Assembly (NCBI RefSeq): GCF_000765475.1
Contig: NZ_JRHO01000014.1
Span: 885,687-949,686, forward strand
Source of the DNA: Methanococcoides methylutens
GTDB lineage: Archaea > Halobacteriota > Methanosarcinia > Methanosarcinales > Methanosarcinaceae
DNA length: 64,000 nt
Direction: 5' to 3'
Shown here piece by piece: positions 8,054 through 17,702 of this stretch (the first letter of the stretch is position 1; every line of letters starts with the position of its first letter). The position numbers and the translations under genes are program-made. The notes below the pieces were generated by a model. That model was not told where the DNA came from. It saw only the letters and a list, made by a program, of their open reading frames with translations, and did no database searches.

Positions 8054-8761
8054 TTATTGTAACATTGTAACAGGGATAGAGCCATTGTGTAAAGCTGTAG
8101 CCACCAATGCGCCTTTGATACCTATATCCTCAAGCTGTCCGATGTCTTCTAAGCCCCTTACGCCTCCGCCCAGAAGGACATCGTGTTCACAAACATCTGC
8201 TATCAGACTTAAAAATTGTGCATCAAAACCCGCTGACGTTCCCACCATATCCATGTCAAGGAATATGACATCATTGATATCAAGACCATTAAGCATCTCA
8301 ACGATCTCAAGTGGATCTTTGGGCATAGAAGGGTCTGAAGAGAGTATCACACCATCCTTTTTGTCGATACTGACATTTACCCTGGAAGGGTATTGTGAAG
8401 CTACCTTCGATATCGTGTCAAGTGAAGCTGTCTCTGTCCCCAGTACGGGGTGGTCTGCAAGGTCTATTACGGACATGATATCCTCAAAAGAAGAGACCCC
8501 CGCATCCAGCATGACATTTGTCTGGTCTGAAACAGCCCTGATAACATCGAAGTTGATATCCGGTGCCCCCTGACCCTGAAGGCGGTTAAGGTCTGCAATA
8601 TACACTTCTTCCGGCCTGAGACTGCGAACGATCTCCACAGGATCCGATGTTGTGCATAGCGTACTGGACTCATGTACCGGCCGGTACCTGCGACGGTCTC
8701 CGCCCTGTGCATGAACAGCATTATGATTATATACATCAAATACAAAGACGATTCGAAACAT
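8054..8761 (-). CDS. HisA-like TIM-barrel isomerase homologue
   Basis: This 235-residue protein is related to HisA and HisF phosphosugar isomerases. It has the N-terminal VFDVYNHNAVHAQGG strand and loop, an alternating (beta/alpha)8 pattern with SLDTISK and FLDMDMVGT, and the phosphate-binding VLLGGGVRGLEDI near the end. It differs from genuine HisA in the substrate loops, and it lies divergently 45 bases from the methanofuran gene mfnB rather than among histidine genes. A related gene appears beside formaldehyde and methanofuran genes in some methylotrophs, as far as I recall, so a role in C1 cofactor metabolism is a plausible inference. Confidence 0.75.
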   Translation of the reverse strand: MFRIVFVFDVYNHNAVHAQGGDRRRYRPVHESSTLCTTSDPVEIVRSLRPEEVYIADLNRLQGQGAPDINFDVIRAVSDQTNVMLDAGVSSFEDIMSVIDLADHPVLGTETASLDTISKVASQYPSRVNVSIDKKDGVILSSDPSMPKDPLEIVEMLNGLDINDVIFLDMDMVGTSAGFDAQFLSLIADVCEHDVLLGGGVRGLEDIGQLEDIGIKGALVATALHNGSIPVTMLQ

Positions 8762-8806
8762 ATTTAATCGATACTTTAGTTCATCCTATAAAAAAGAGGC
8801 CAATAT

Positions 8807-9499
8807 ATGAAATTACTCGTAAGTCCCATTAACACTGAAGAAGCGATGTCTGCACTAAATGGCGGAGCAGATGTAATTGATATCAAGAACCCAAAGGAAG
8901 GCTCATTAGGTGCAAATTTCCCATGGGTCATCAGAGATGTGAAGGAGGCAATTGAGGGTAAAAGACCTATCAGTGCCGCACTCGGTGACTTTAATTTCAA
9001 GCCCGGCACCGCAGCACTTGCCGCATATGGGGCTGCATCTGCAGGTGCAGACTATGTGAAGATCGGTCTCTATGACGTAAAGACCGAAGACCAGGCACTT
9101 GAAATGATGACCGGTATCGCTGAATCCGTAAAAGGAATGGATATCAAGGTCGTTGCCTGTGGATATTCCGACTATGAGCGTATCGACTCCATCGATCCGA
9201 AGTTACTCCCTGCCATTGGAGAGAAAGCAGGTGTAGACCTAGTTATGGTCGACACTGGTGTCAAGGACGGTCGCTCCACCTTCGAGTTCATGAACGAAGA
9301 GGACCTTGTTGAGTTCGTTAACGATGCACACGCACGCGGACTTGAGACCGCAATTGCAGGAACCATCAAGTTCGATGACATACCTGCATTAAAGCGCATC
9401 CAGCCTACCATCATTGGTGTGCGCGGCATTGTCTGTGGCGGAGACCGCAGCACTACCATCAAGCAGGAGCTTGTTGAGAAATTAAAGAGTGAGATCTGA
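8807..9499 (+). CDS. mfnB: (5-formylfuran-3-yl)methyl phosphate synthase
   Basis: MfnB condenses two glyceraldehyde-3-phosphate molecules into 4-hydroxymethyl-2-furaldehyde phosphate, the furan core of methanofuran. The 230-residue TIM barrel matches the family (DUF556). Lys27 in DIKNPKEGSLG and Lys85 in YVKIGLY fall at the positions of the catalytic lysines reported for the Methanocaldococcus enzyme, and VMVDTGVKDG at about 146-155 holds the conserved aspartate. The end GVRGIVCGGDRSTTI provides the phosphate site. AGAGG precedes the start. It is divergent from the HisA-like gene and stands alone on its strand. Confidence 0.92.
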   Translation: MKLLVSPINTEEAMSALNGGADVIDIKNPKEGSLGANFPWVIRDVKEAIEGKRPISAALGDFNFKPGTAALAAYGAASAGADYVKIGLYDVKTEDQALEMMTGIAESVKGMDIKVVACGYSDYERIDSIDPKLLPAIGEKAGVDLVMVDTGVKDGRSTFEFMNEEDLVEFVNDAHARGLETAIAGTIKFDDIPALKRIQPTIIGVRGIVCGGDRSTTIKQELVEKLKSEI

Positions 9500-9646
9500 T
9501 AGGTCTCATACTATTTTTCTTTTGCAGAAGCTCTTCTGCATCATCTTTTATTTATACTATTACTGTAGAATTTACTTTGTAGTGGGTTTTGTATTCATCG
9601 CCCCTGGCACTGCCTTTCCTTCAATGCTCCACTACAGGTGATCGAT

Positions 9647-11845
9647 ATGTCAGAAGACCTTATTGTTCGTGTTGCAGAAGCAAACCACCGTGATGCAGGC
9701 AGAGGCATCGCCAGACTTTCCAATGCGCTTATGCAAAGAATTGGTGCAGTAAGTGGGGACATCATCGAGATAAAGAGTAAAAAGAAGACCTATGCAAGGG
9801 TCCTGCCGGCAAACCTTGATGATGATGGGAAAGATATCATCCGCATCGACGGCAACCTGAGAAGTAATGCAAGTGTTGGCATCGACGATCAGGTAACTGT
9901 AAGGAGAATTATTGAAAAGGAAGCTGAAAGAATAACTCTTGCACCTACCAGGCCCTTCGCCCAGGAAAGGCTTTCACGCTCAATACACCGAAATCTGGAA
10001 GGGCGACCCCTGGAAAGAGGACAGCGTGTCAGGATAGAGACCGTTAACAACCCTCTTACCTTTATTGTCAAGTCAACAGTACCCCCGGGCCCCGTTGTTG
10101 TAGGTCGTACAACCCACATCATAATGGACAAGCCAATTGCTGAAACAGATATCAATGAAGGGGTGTCCTATGAGGATATCGGCGGCTTGAAACGTGAACT
10201 GGGGCTGATGCGCGAGATGATAGAACTTCCTCTGCGCCATCCGGAACTTTTTGACAAACTTGGTGTCGACCCTCCAAAAGGAGTACTGCTCTACGGCCCT
10301 CCCGGCACAGGCAAGACAATGATAGCAAAAGCGGTTGCCAGTGAAAGTGAAGCGAACTTCATACCGATCAGCGGCCCTGAGATCATATCCAAATACTACG
10401 GCGAGAGTGAGCAGAAGCTCCGTGAGATATTTGAAAACGCGGAAAAGGAAGGACCATCCATCATCTTCATCGACGAGATCGATTCCATCGCACCAAAGCG
10501 TGACGACGTTGTCGGAGAAGTGGAAAGAAGGGTTGTCGCCCAGTTGCTCTCACTTATGGACGGATTGAAGAGCAGAGGAAAAGTGATAGTTATAGCAGCC
10601 ACGAACCGCCCGAACTCCATTGACCAGGCATTGCGCCGAGGTGGCCGTTTCGATCGTGAGATCGAGATAGGAATACCTGACAGGGGCGGACGGCTGCAGA
10701 TACTCTACGTCCATACCCGAGGAATGCCGATAGAAAAAAGCATGCGTCTTGATATGATCGCCGATATGACTCACGGTTTCGTAGGAGCCGACATGTCATC
10801 CTTATGCAAGGAAGCAGCAATGCATGCCCTTCGCAGGATGCTCCCTCTGATTAGTATAGAGGAGGAGATCCCACCCGAGATAATGGAACAGCTGGAGGTC
10901 ACTGAAGCTGATTTTATCGAAGCGCACCGGAACATCGAACCATCTGCGCTCAGGGAAGTGTTCGTTGAGGTCCCGCATGTCATGTGGGATGACATCGGTG
11001 GACTGGAGCAGGCAAAGCAGGAACTGATCGAAGCTGTGGAATGGCCTCTGAAGTACCCGGACATGTTCGAAAGTCTGAACACCAGTCCTCCAAGAGGCAT
11101 ACTGCTTTTCGGACCACCTGGAACGGGAAAGACACTTCTTGCAAAAGCTGTTGCAAACGAAAGTGAGGCTAATTTTATCAGTATAAAGGGACCAGAACTT
11201 CTCAGCAAGTACGTTGGAGAATCCGAGAAAGCGGTCCGTGAAACATTCAGAAAAGCCAAACAGGCAGCTCCAACGGTTATTTTCTTTGATGAGCTTGACT
11301 CCATGGTCCCAAAACGGGGAATGGGGCTTGAATCACAGGCAACTGAACGTGTTGTTAGCCAGATACTTACTGAGATCGATGGTATAGAGGAGATGAAGGA
11401 CATTGTGGTCGTTGCTGCAACCAACCGTCCGGACATTATCGATCCTGCACTTTTAAGACCCGGTCGTTTTGACAGGCTCATCTATGTAAAAGCACCTGAA
11501 AGGGAAGAACGTGTCAAGATCTTCAACATCCATCTTGCCGGTAAACCTCTTTCAGATGATATCAGCCCTTCCGAACTTGCTGATATGACACAAGGTTATG
11601 TTGGTGCAGATATCGAAGCGGTTTGCAGGGAAGCTGCAATGATGGCATTGAGAGAGAACATCAAACCGAAAATGACAAAGGAAGAAATTTATGAAGCAGC
11701 CAGAAGGATAGTGCTTCAGACATCACATTTCAGGAAAGCAATATCGCGCGTCAAGCCCTCTACATCAAATCGTGAGATGGAGATGTATGTCGAAACTGCC
11801 TGTATGTTCTCAAGATCATCAGAATCGGAAGAGAATGAAGACTGA
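9647..11845 (+). CDS. CDC48/VAT-type AAA+ ATPase
   Basis: This is an unfoldase with two AAA modules, related to archaeal VAT and eukaryotic p97, which unfolds proteins for the proteasome. The 732 residues show an N-terminal double-psi barrel ([20 protein letters not shown]), then module D1 with Walker A GPPGTGKT at about residue 217 and Walker B FIDEIDS, and D2 with GPPGTGKT at about 489 and FFDELDS. Second-region-of-homology arginines occur in both ([11 protein letters not shown] and [10 protein letters not shown]). ATG 9647 has AGGTGAT upstream; GTG 9638 is the longer alternative. The C-terminus ends with an acidic SESEENED tail rather than the HbYX motif used to dock onto proteasomes. Confidence 0.93.
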   Translation: MSEDLIVRVAEANHRDAGRGIARLSNALMQRIGAVSGDIIEIKSKKKTYARVLPANLDDDGKDIIRIDGNLRSNASVGIDDQVTVRRIIEKEAERITLAPTRPFAQERLSRSIHRNLEGRPLERGQRVRIETVNNPLTFIVKSTVPPGPVVVGRTTHIIMDKPIAETDINEGVSYEDIGGLKRELGLMREMIELPLRHPELFDKLGVDPPKGVLLYGPPGTGKTMIAKAVASESEANFIPISGPEIISKYYGESEQKLREIFENAEKEGPSIIFIDEIDSIAPKRDDVVGEVERRVVAQLLSLMDGLKSRGKVIVIAATNRPNSIDQALRRGGRFDREIEIGIPDRGGRLQILYVHTRGMPIEKSMRLDMIADMTHGFVGADMSSLCKEAAMHALRRMLPLISIEEEIPPEIMEQLEVTEADFIEAHRNIEPSALREVFVEVPHVMWDDIGGLEQAKQELIEAVEWPLKYPDMFESLNTSPPRGILLFGPPGTGKTLLAKAVANESEANFISIKGPELLSKYVGESEKAVRETFRKAKQAAPTVIFFDELDSMVPKRGMGLESQATERVVSQILTEIDGIEEMKDIVVVAATNRPDIIDPALLRPGRFDRLIYVKAPEREERVKIFNIHLAGKPLSDDISPSELADMTQGYVGADIEAVCREAAMMALRENIKPKMTKEEIYEAARRIVLQTSHFRKAISRVKPSTSNREMEMYVETACMFSRSSESEENED

Positions 11846-11902
11846 GGGAAAAGAGAATAAGAGTCTAAATACAGATATTGTATCACTCAAGGGGGAGTAA
11901 CA

Positions 11903-12598
11903 ACGTTAAGACAAAGATTTGTAATAGATACTACCGCTCTGACCGACCTTCAGACTCGGGAAATGATGGGAATTGAGGATCTTTGTGAGGGGATGCGCAC
12001 AATACTGGAACTAATAGCAGAATCAAGGCTTCATCTACAGATAAGCTGTTATGTTCCATTCCCGTCCGTATACAAGGAACTTCATGAGTTTGCAAAGAAC
12101 AACGATTGTGACGATGAGGTCATTGCAAAGATAGATACATGGCTTGTCAAAAAAGCACCGGACAGGCATGATGTGAAGATACCATCCCATATTTTCCACG
12201 AGTATGTTGCATATATGCGCGAGCGCATCAACAAAGGTATGAACGTAGCAGAAGAAGCCATCAGGGAAGCATCTGTACAATGCCTTTCTGTCAATCCCGA
12301 AACTGATACCGGCTATGATATGGACAATGTGATCGATCGCGAGCTTATTGGTGGCATTGTAGGTAAGTTCAGGAACAAGTACCGTTCAGCACTTCGCTAT
12401 GGCATTCTTGACAGCGCACCTGATATTGATGTGCTGCTTCTTGCAAAGGAGCTGGATGCAGCAGTTGTTGCAAGTGATTATGGTATCCAGAAATGGGCAG
12501 AACAGCTTGGTGTCAGGTTCGTACCCGCAACAACATTTCCCATGATGCTTCAGGAATACCTTAAGCACACGCCTTCTAACGGGAACGATAAAAAGTGA
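11903..12598 (+). CDS. PIN-domain RNA ligase partner protein (UPF0278), near-cognate ACG start
   Basis: The family is a PIN-fold, VapC-like protein often associated with archaeal RNA ligase. The first canonical ATG is at 11963, but the frame is open upstream and encodes [14 protein letters not shown], the family's conserved N-terminus with the first acidic residue of the PIN site. No ATG, GTG or TTG occurs in that stretch. GGGGGAG at 11891-11897 lies five bases before ACG 11903, so an ACG start giving about 231 residues is proposed. The C-terminal acidic residues are in [17 protein letters not shown] and ASDYGI. It follows cdc48 on the same strand. Confidence 0.75.
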   Translation, partial: TLRQRFVIDTTALTDLQTREMMGIEDLCEGMRTILELIAESRLHLQISCYVPFPSVYKELHEFAKNNDCDDEVIAKIDTWLVKKAPDRHDVKIPSHIFHEYVAYMRERINKGMNVAEEAIREASVQCLSVNPETDTGYDMDNVIDRELIGGIVGKFRNKYRSALRYGILDSAPDIDVLLLAKELDAAVVASDYGIQKWAEQLGVRFVPATTFPMMLQEYLKHTPSNGNDKK

Positions 12599-12601
12599 GC
12601 T

Positions 12602-13447
12602 TTACGCACCAACGATGAACGAGACCAATGCGAAAAGCATTGCGAACTTGAATAGTTTTGAAGAGCGTGCAGCATCATTCTTTCCAAGTATCTGATAGAC
12701 CGCTATGAGGAAGAAGATGTCTGCAATTGCCACAACGAAAAGGTATCTTTCGTTCAGTATTGATTGAAGATAGGGCACAGGGCTTGCCAGCATGGCTATA
12801 AGACCAAAAACTGCTGCCACATAGGATGCTTTCTTTGAACCGATAAGGATCGGTAATGTTCTTGCACCTTCTTTTTTGTCGCCTTCCACATCCTCGATAT
12901 CCTTTACGATCTCACGAGCGATGGTAGCAAGCGTTGCCAGCAGGAAAAGAACAACTACTGCCTGAAGACCTTCCATACCGAAAACTGCACCGCCAAAAAG
13001 AAAGGTGGAACCTGTAAGATAACCTACCGAAGCATTGCCGAAGAAGGGAGTTCGTTTCAGGCTCTTTGCGTAGAGTATCAGAACCAGTGAATTGAGCATG
13101 GCAATGATGCCACAAAGCACATTGACAAGAAATGCCATTGCGATCCCTACACCAAAAAGTATGAGAGAGAAATAAAGGGCACTCTTTAATGAAACCCTAC
13201 CAGAGGGGATCGGCCTTGAAGGCTTGTTCACGGTATCTATGTCGATATCAAAATAATCGTTAAGCCCGTTTCCGGCACCTGTGACGAAAAAGACAATGAA
13301 AAAGACAAGCGATGCATCATAAAATGAAAGTGAGGCAGCTGAACCTGCTGATGAGAGAATGTTGTATGCTATCAGGACACCAACCAGTGCAGCAAAAGCC
13401 GCCATTGCACAATTGCCGGCACGCATCAGTTCAAGGTAGGATCGCAT
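12602..13447 (-). CDS. Digeranylgeranylglyceryl phosphate synthase (UbiA family)
   Basis: The enzyme adds the second geranylgeranyl chain to geranylgeranylglyceryl phosphate, a committed step of archaeal ether-lipid synthesis. The 281-residue polytopic protein has the UbiA aspartate-rich motif [18 protein letters not shown] at about residues 64-80, which binds the prenyl diphosphate through magnesium, and the second motif [19 protein letters not shown] at about 188-206. Seven to nine hydrophobic helices are visible. Length and motifs fit archaeal DGGGP synthase. The nadA gene lies 23 bases upstream on the same strand, so cotranscription is likely. Confidence 0.88.
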   Translation of the reverse strand: MRSYLELMRAGNCAMAAFAALVGVLIAYNILSSAGSAASLSFYDASLVFFIVFFVTGAGNGLNDYFDIDIDTVNKPSRPIPSGRVSLKSALYFSLILFGVGIAMAFLVNVLCGIIAMLNSLVLILYAKSLKRTPFFGNASVGYLTGSTFLFGGAVFGMEGLQAVVVLFLLATLATIAREIVKDIEDVEGDKKEGARTLPILIGSKKASYVAAVFGLIAMLASPVPYLQSILNERYLFVVAIADIFFLIAVYQILGKNDAARSSKLFKFAMLFALVSFIVGA

Positions 13448-13470
13448 ATTTATAGCCCCATTAAATGAAG

Positions 13471-14391
13471 TTACCTGCTGCGCTTGACCTCTAACATGCG
13501 GTCAAGGGAACGTTTTGCACCCAGACGGATATCTTCCGATACTGTCACAACATGTTCCATGTTCTCCAGTGAACGCAGTACTGCTTCCAGGTTGATCATC
13601 TTCATGTCAGAGCAAAAGGCAAATCTGGAAACTGGATAGAATCTTTTTTCGGGGTTCTCAAGTTCCAGCTGGTGCATTATTCCCTGCTCTGTGGAAATGA
13701 TAAAATCATTGCATGAAGAATCCTTTGCATACTTCAACATACCTGTGGTACTGAACACATGATCTGCCTCCTCAAGTACCTGGGAACGGCATTCGGGATG
13801 TGCCATCATTTCTGCATCCGGATGATCGTGCATTGCCATCAGAGCATCTTCTTCAAGGATCTGGTTGTGCACAGGGCAGTAACCGTTCCACGGAATTATC
13901 TTCTTTTCAGTGTGTTTTGCAACATAAGCTGCAAGGTTCTTGTCCGGAACAAAGATGATCTCATCGGCATCCAATGAGTTCACAACTTCCACCGCATTGG
14001 CCGAGGTACAGCAGATATCACTTTCAGCCTTGACATCGGCCCTCGTGTTAACATAGCAGACCACCATTGCATCAGGATGCTTTTTCTTCATCTCACGAAG
14101 AGATGGTACATCCACCATTGCCGCCATGGGACAATTCGCATCTGCATCAGGCATAAGAACCATCTTTTCAGGAGAGAGGACAGCAGCGCTTTCAGCCATG
14201 AAGCTTACACCACAAAACACGATCACATCGGCATCCTGATCGACTGCTTCCTGACTCAATCCAAGAGAGTCGCCTACAAAATCTGCAATATCCTGAACTT
14301 CATCACGTGCATAGCAATGAGCCAGGATAACGGCATTGCGCTCTTTTTTTAACGATCTGATCTTATTAATGATGGTTTGCCTGTCCTGCAT
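13471..14391 (-). CDS. nadA: Quinolinate synthase
   Basis: NadA condenses iminoaspartate with dihydroxyacetone phosphate to quinolinate and needs a [4Fe-4S] cluster. The 306-residue protein shows the repeated three-domain pattern: [26 protein letters not shown] at the start, [11 protein letters not shown] with a cluster cysteine near residue 82, [25 protein letters not shown] and AHPECRSQV, then the closing CSDMKMI. These fit archaeal NadA. It lies 23 bases upstream of the DGGGP synthase gene and about 108 bases downstream of nadX on the same strand. A spaced direct repeat upstream may be a regulator site. Confidence 0.93.
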   Translation of the reverse strand: MQDRQTIINKIRSLKKERNAVILAHCYARDEVQDIADFVGDSLGLSQEAVDQDADVIVFCGVSFMAESAAVLSPEKMVLMPDADANCPMAAMVDVPSLREMKKKHPDAMVVCYVNTRADVKAESDICCTSANAVEVVNSLDADEIIFVPDKNLAAYVAKHTEKKIIPWNGYCPVHNQILEEDALMAMHDHPDAEMMAHPECRSQVLEEADHVFSTTGMLKYAKDSSCNDFIISTEQGIMHQLELENPEKRFYPVSRFAFCSDMKMINLEAVLRSLENMEHVVTVSEDIRLGAKRSLDRMLEVKRSR

Positions 14392-14413
14392 ATGATCACT
14401 TGATTTTTCAATT

Positions 14414-14461
14414 TTGTAGCGGTTACGACATGTTAATGTATGTTAATGGACCGAGCTACAA
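14414..14461 (-). promoter_or_regulatory. Direct and inverted repeats upstream of nadA
   Basis: TGTTAATG occurs at 14431-14438 and again at 14441-14448, so the copies are exactly ten bases apart, about one helical turn. They are enclosed by the perfect inverted pair TTGTAGC (14414-14420) and GCTACAA (14455-14461). The element stands 23 to 70 bases upstream of the nadA start and is a good candidate for a regulator site or leader hairpin. Confidence 0.35.
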
Positions 14462-14498
14462 TAACTAAGGATTAAACATTTTTGCCCCAAGGGACCTA

Positions 14499-15314
14499 TT
14501 ATGTACCTACCTGAAGCGGAGATGCGATCTTCTTTAACGTAGATATTGCTGACAAGGCAGCCAGGTAACTTGTTTTAGGGTTTGTCGGGGCCGGGACGTT
14601 CTCCACTCGGCTTGTGAACATTCCGAACTCCCCTTCCACGGTAATTTCATGGATGTTCCTTGAAAGCGCAGGATTTGCAACGATCCTGACCTTCGTTCTA
14701 TCAAAACCGATGCCTGCAATGCTCAGGGAAGCTGCAACGTTAACGTTGGCAGGAAAAGCTTTGACAGCTTCTGATGCCATACCATCAAATATCACGGTCT
14801 TTCCTGTGATAGCATCAAGGTCTATGTTGTTCTGGATAACATAGGGCGCTCCGGCAAGGCTTCTGGGATGCTTCTCCGTAGTCAGTGTCACCGAATAGAT
14901 CGTTTTTGCAGATGCGGATTTTAAGCCATCCAGACCTGCAATTGCTCCTGAGGGCAGGTATATCTTGCAGTCATACTCCTTTGCAAGGTCAGTGGTAGTT
15001 TTAAGGAGATTCTGATCAGCAAAAGCTCCTACACTTATAGACATTACATCACATTTCGCATGAAGGGCAGTAGGAACTACTTCGTAGACTGCCTGCTGGG
15101 AGGCACATTCTACCACAAGGTCAACGTGCTTTACCATCTCTACGATCTCAAGAACTTTCGGATCCACGTTCCTGAGCTGTTCTTTCAAATCAATTGTTGC
15201 CTGTTCGTGTCTGTCATACACTGCATACAGTTCGACATCTATGTGGCCGGAATCGATAGCTTTGCAAAGTTCGGTACCGATAGCTCCACATCCGAACACT
15301 CCGATCTTTAGCAT
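14499..15314 (-). CDS. nadX: L-aspartate dehydrogenase
   Basis: NadX oxidises aspartate to iminoaspartate, feeding NadA, and replaces the flavin enzyme NadB in many archaea. The 271-residue protein begins with a dinucleotide-binding motif GVFGCGAIGTEL, followed by VVECASQQAVYE, SVGAFADQNLL and YLPSGAIAGLDGLK, which match the family, and the C-terminal half contains the catalytic-domain text FPANVNVAASLSIAG. It lies upstream of nadA on the same strand and divergent from nadC, giving a complete aspartate-to-nicotinate-mononucleotide route. Confidence 0.92.
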   Translation of the reverse strand: MLKIGVFGCGAIGTELCKAIDSGHIDVELYAVYDRHEQATIDLKEQLRNVDPKVLEIVEMVKHVDLVVECASQQAVYEVVPTALHAKCDVMSISVGAFADQNLLKTTTDLAKEYDCKIYLPSGAIAGLDGLKSASAKTIYSVTLTTEKHPRSLAGAPYVIQNNIDLDAITGKTVIFDGMASEAVKAFPANVNVAASLSIAGIGFDRTKVRIVANPALSRNIHEITVEGEFGMFTSRVENVPAPTNPKTSYLAALSAISTLKKIASPLQVGT

Positions 15315-15449
15315 TCTGGACTCCTTATGAATATTTTATTAATTAGATAATGGTTAGTTGAATATCGGCCGACCCATAGGTTCGACCATGGTATTCCAAA
15401 ATACTCTAAAAGCATATAAACCTCTTGAGGCATTAATATATGTGGTAAT
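15315..15449. promoter_or_regulatory. Shared nadX/nadC promoter region
   Basis: The 135-base divergent gap holds a TATA-like element GCATATAAA near 15411-15419 for nadC, with transcription expected to start about 15440, giving a very short leader. GGTTCGACCATGG and CGGCCGACC near the middle are GC-rich against the background and might bind a regulator, but no clean palindrome spans them. Confidence 0.35.
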
Positions 15450-16286
15450 ATGATACTGAACTGTGAGATAGAACGATTCATCAGTGAAGATCTTGGGGCT
15501 AACGATATTTCCTGCACCCTTGTTCCTGAAACAAAGATCAATGCGATAATTTTTGCAAAAGAGGATTGTGTTGTCGCAGGGATCGAAGTTGCACAAAAGA
15601 TAATGGAATACTTTGGTATCCAGACACATACTGAACTTGTGGAAGGGAATGAGATCAAAGCAGGGGATACGATATTTAAAGTAACTGGAAACTCCGTAGC
15701 AATATTACGTGCCGAACGCCTTGTCCTGAACTTCCTGGGACATCTGACCGGAATTGCAACACTGACCCACAGATATGTACAGACCGTCAGGCAGTATTCG
15801 GATACAAAGGTGGCCGGGACCAGGAAAACAACCCCAGGGATCAGAAAGTTCGAAAAGCTTGCCATTATTGCAGGTGGAGGAGATCCTCACAGGTTCGATC
15901 TCTCAGATGCCATTATGATCAAGGACAACCACAGGAACGCCATGGGTCTTGAGAACGCGATCATTTCCGCCAAAGAACTGGCAGGATTCACACAGAAGAT
16001 AGATGTGGAGGTCGAAACCGCAGAAGATGCCATCACAGCGGCACGACTGGGTGTAGACATTATAATGTTCGACAACATGTTACCCGGACAGGTGATCCAT
16101 ACGCTGGAAGAATTGAAGCGTAAAGGGGTCAGGGACGATGTCATCATTGAGGTTTCAGGAGGTATAAACCTGGACAACATTTCAGAATATGCCAAGACAG
16201 GCGTTGATGTGATATCTGTGGGTTCACTGGTGCATAAAGCAGAGTGGACGGATATCAGTCTTGAATTGGTAGAAACTGATATGTGA
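15450..16286 (+). CDS. nadC: Nicotinate-nucleotide pyrophosphorylase (carboxylating)
   Basis: NadC (quinolinate phosphoribosyltransferase) converts quinolinate and PRPP to nicotinate mononucleotide. The 278 residues match the family: SEDLGANDISC at the N-terminus, RAERLVLNFLGHLTGIATLT, then AGTRKTTPGIRKFEKLA with the substrate-binding arginine and lysines, HRFDLSDAIMIKDNH, and barrel strands VEVETAEDA, IMFDNM and EVSGGINLDNI. The last residues GVDVISVGSLVH fit the phosphate site. It is divergent from nadX. Confidence 0.95.
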   Translation: MILNCEIERFISEDLGANDISCTLVPETKINAIIFAKEDCVVAGIEVAQKIMEYFGIQTHTELVEGNEIKAGDTIFKVTGNSVAILRAERLVLNFLGHLTGIATLTHRYVQTVRQYSDTKVAGTRKTTPGIRKFEKLAIIAGGGDPHRFDLSDAIMIKDNHRNAMGLENAIISAKELAGFTQKIDVEVETAEDAITAARLGVDIIMFDNMLPGQVIHTLEELKRKGVRDDVIIEVSGGINLDNISEYAKTGVDVISVGSLVHKAEWTDISLELVETDM

Positions 16287-16395
16287 TGCCATTATCACAA
16301 ACTATTTATTGGATTCTTATATTGTATTGATGCTGGTGGAGTATATACTCTAAAAAAACTAATAAATAGCAATTTACTTCTGCGTCGAGGGAATT

Positions 16396-17646
16396 ATGTT
16401 TCGGTCTAAAAATTTGTTTGTGACGATAGTGGCGATAGCATTGATAGCTTTGATTTTCACATCGAGTGCATCTGCCAAAGAGGTCTTGTTCAACGGAAGC
16501 ATAGAGGAAGGAGACGGATACCAGATCAATAATATAGTGATCGATGTTGCCGAGGTGTTCGTAGATGCTGGCACCTGTGTTTTCAAAGTATATGACCAGG
16601 ATGAACTGATACATGACAAAATGCTTAACGAGGAAGACTCGTTCTCTTTTGACGTGGAAGAAGGAACTATAGAATTCACACTGGACGCCGTGATCGGAGG
16701 AATGGTGCCACGTGCAACAATGTCAATTACCATAGATGATGACGATGCAGTTTACCTGGATAAGATAGTTGATGGTGGCCAGGATAAGGCAGAATTCTCA
16801 GGTACACCTGAACTGAAGATCACAAAGGAAGTAAGTTCCTATAGCGTAGAACAGGGCGATGTTGTCACAATCAAAGTAGTGGTCAGGAACGACGGAGATG
16901 GAAGAGCTACTGAGGTTCGTTTTACTGATCCGAAGCCTGCCGGATTCATCTTGCAGGAGATTACCCTTGAAGAAGCAGGTCCAATGTCAATAGACAAATA
17001 TGAAGAAAGGACCATTTTCCTGTATAAACTCCAGGCAAATGAACCAGGTACATTTGAACTTAAACCCACTGTTGCAACATTCTCCAATGAAGCAGATCTG
17101 GACTTCCCGCAGGCTACCTCGAACAGACCTGTTGTTACGGTCACTGGCGAAGAAAAGGTCGCAGAACTTGAGTTCTCTACTTCAATGAACACCAGAAGCG
17201 TGCAAAGAGGTGATGATGTAGAGGTCACGATAAATATAAGGAACATCGGTGAAGCATCTGCAAATGGTGTCTTATTGAACATCCAGATCCCCGAAGGACT
17301 TGATTTTGAAGGCAGCAGCGATAACATTGAAATGATCAATAATGTACCAAAAGTATATATTGAGAACTTTGGCCTGAATCAGGAAAAAGAGATCAAATAC
17401 AATATCAAGCCAACTGAAGTGGGAACTTATACAATTACAACAGAATATTCATACCAGTATGACAGTGGCAGTTCCAAAGGACCAGAGGTTGTCAGCGGAG
17501 AGCTAACTACAAACGCACTCACTGTGGTAAAAGGTGAATATGATGTGCTTTTCGAACAGCCTTTGTATGTGTATGCCATCCCATTAGTGTTCATTCTTGC
17601 AATCGGAGGATGGGTCTTCTACCGTTCCAGGCAATACAAATACTAA
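16396..17646 (+). CDS. Secreted, membrane-anchored CARDB/DUF11-like surface protein
   Basis: The 416-residue protein has a signal peptide (FVTIVAIALIALIFTSSASA, cleavage near residue 28) and a C-terminal membrane segment (PLYVYAIPLVFILAIGGWVFY) followed by a basic tail, so it is anchored with the bulk outside. Two immunoglobulin-like modules at about residues 137-225 and 255-365 carry the typical opening VEQGDVVTIKVVVRNDGDGRA and VQRGDDVEVTINIRNIGEASA, matching the CARDB/DUF11 group. It is probably a cell-surface structural or adhesion protein. It lies 56 bases before the tubulin-like GTPase gene on the same strand. Confidence 0.75.
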   Translation: MFRSKNLFVTIVAIALIALIFTSSASAKEVLFNGSIEEGDGYQINNIVIDVAEVFVDAGTCVFKVYDQDELIHDKMLNEEDSFSFDVEEGTIEFTLDAVIGGMVPRATMSITIDDDDAVYLDKIVDGGQDKAEFSGTPELKITKEVSSYSVEQGDVVTIKVVVRNDGDGRATEVRFTDPKPAGFILQEITLEEAGPMSIDKYEERTIFLYKLQANEPGTFELKPTVATFSNEADLDFPQATSNRPVVTVTGEEKVAELEFSTSMNTRSVQRGDDVEVTINIRNIGEASANGVLLNIQIPEGLDFEGSSDNIEMINNVPKVYIENFGLNQEKEIKYNIKPTEVGTYTITTEYSYQYDSGSSKGPEVVSGELTTNALTVVKGEYDVLFEQPLYVYAIPLVFILAIGGWVFYRSRQYKY

Positions 17647-17702
17647 TCACCGACTAACTTCATAATTAACATTTCAAGAGAGATAAAATCTGGAGGAATT
17701 AT

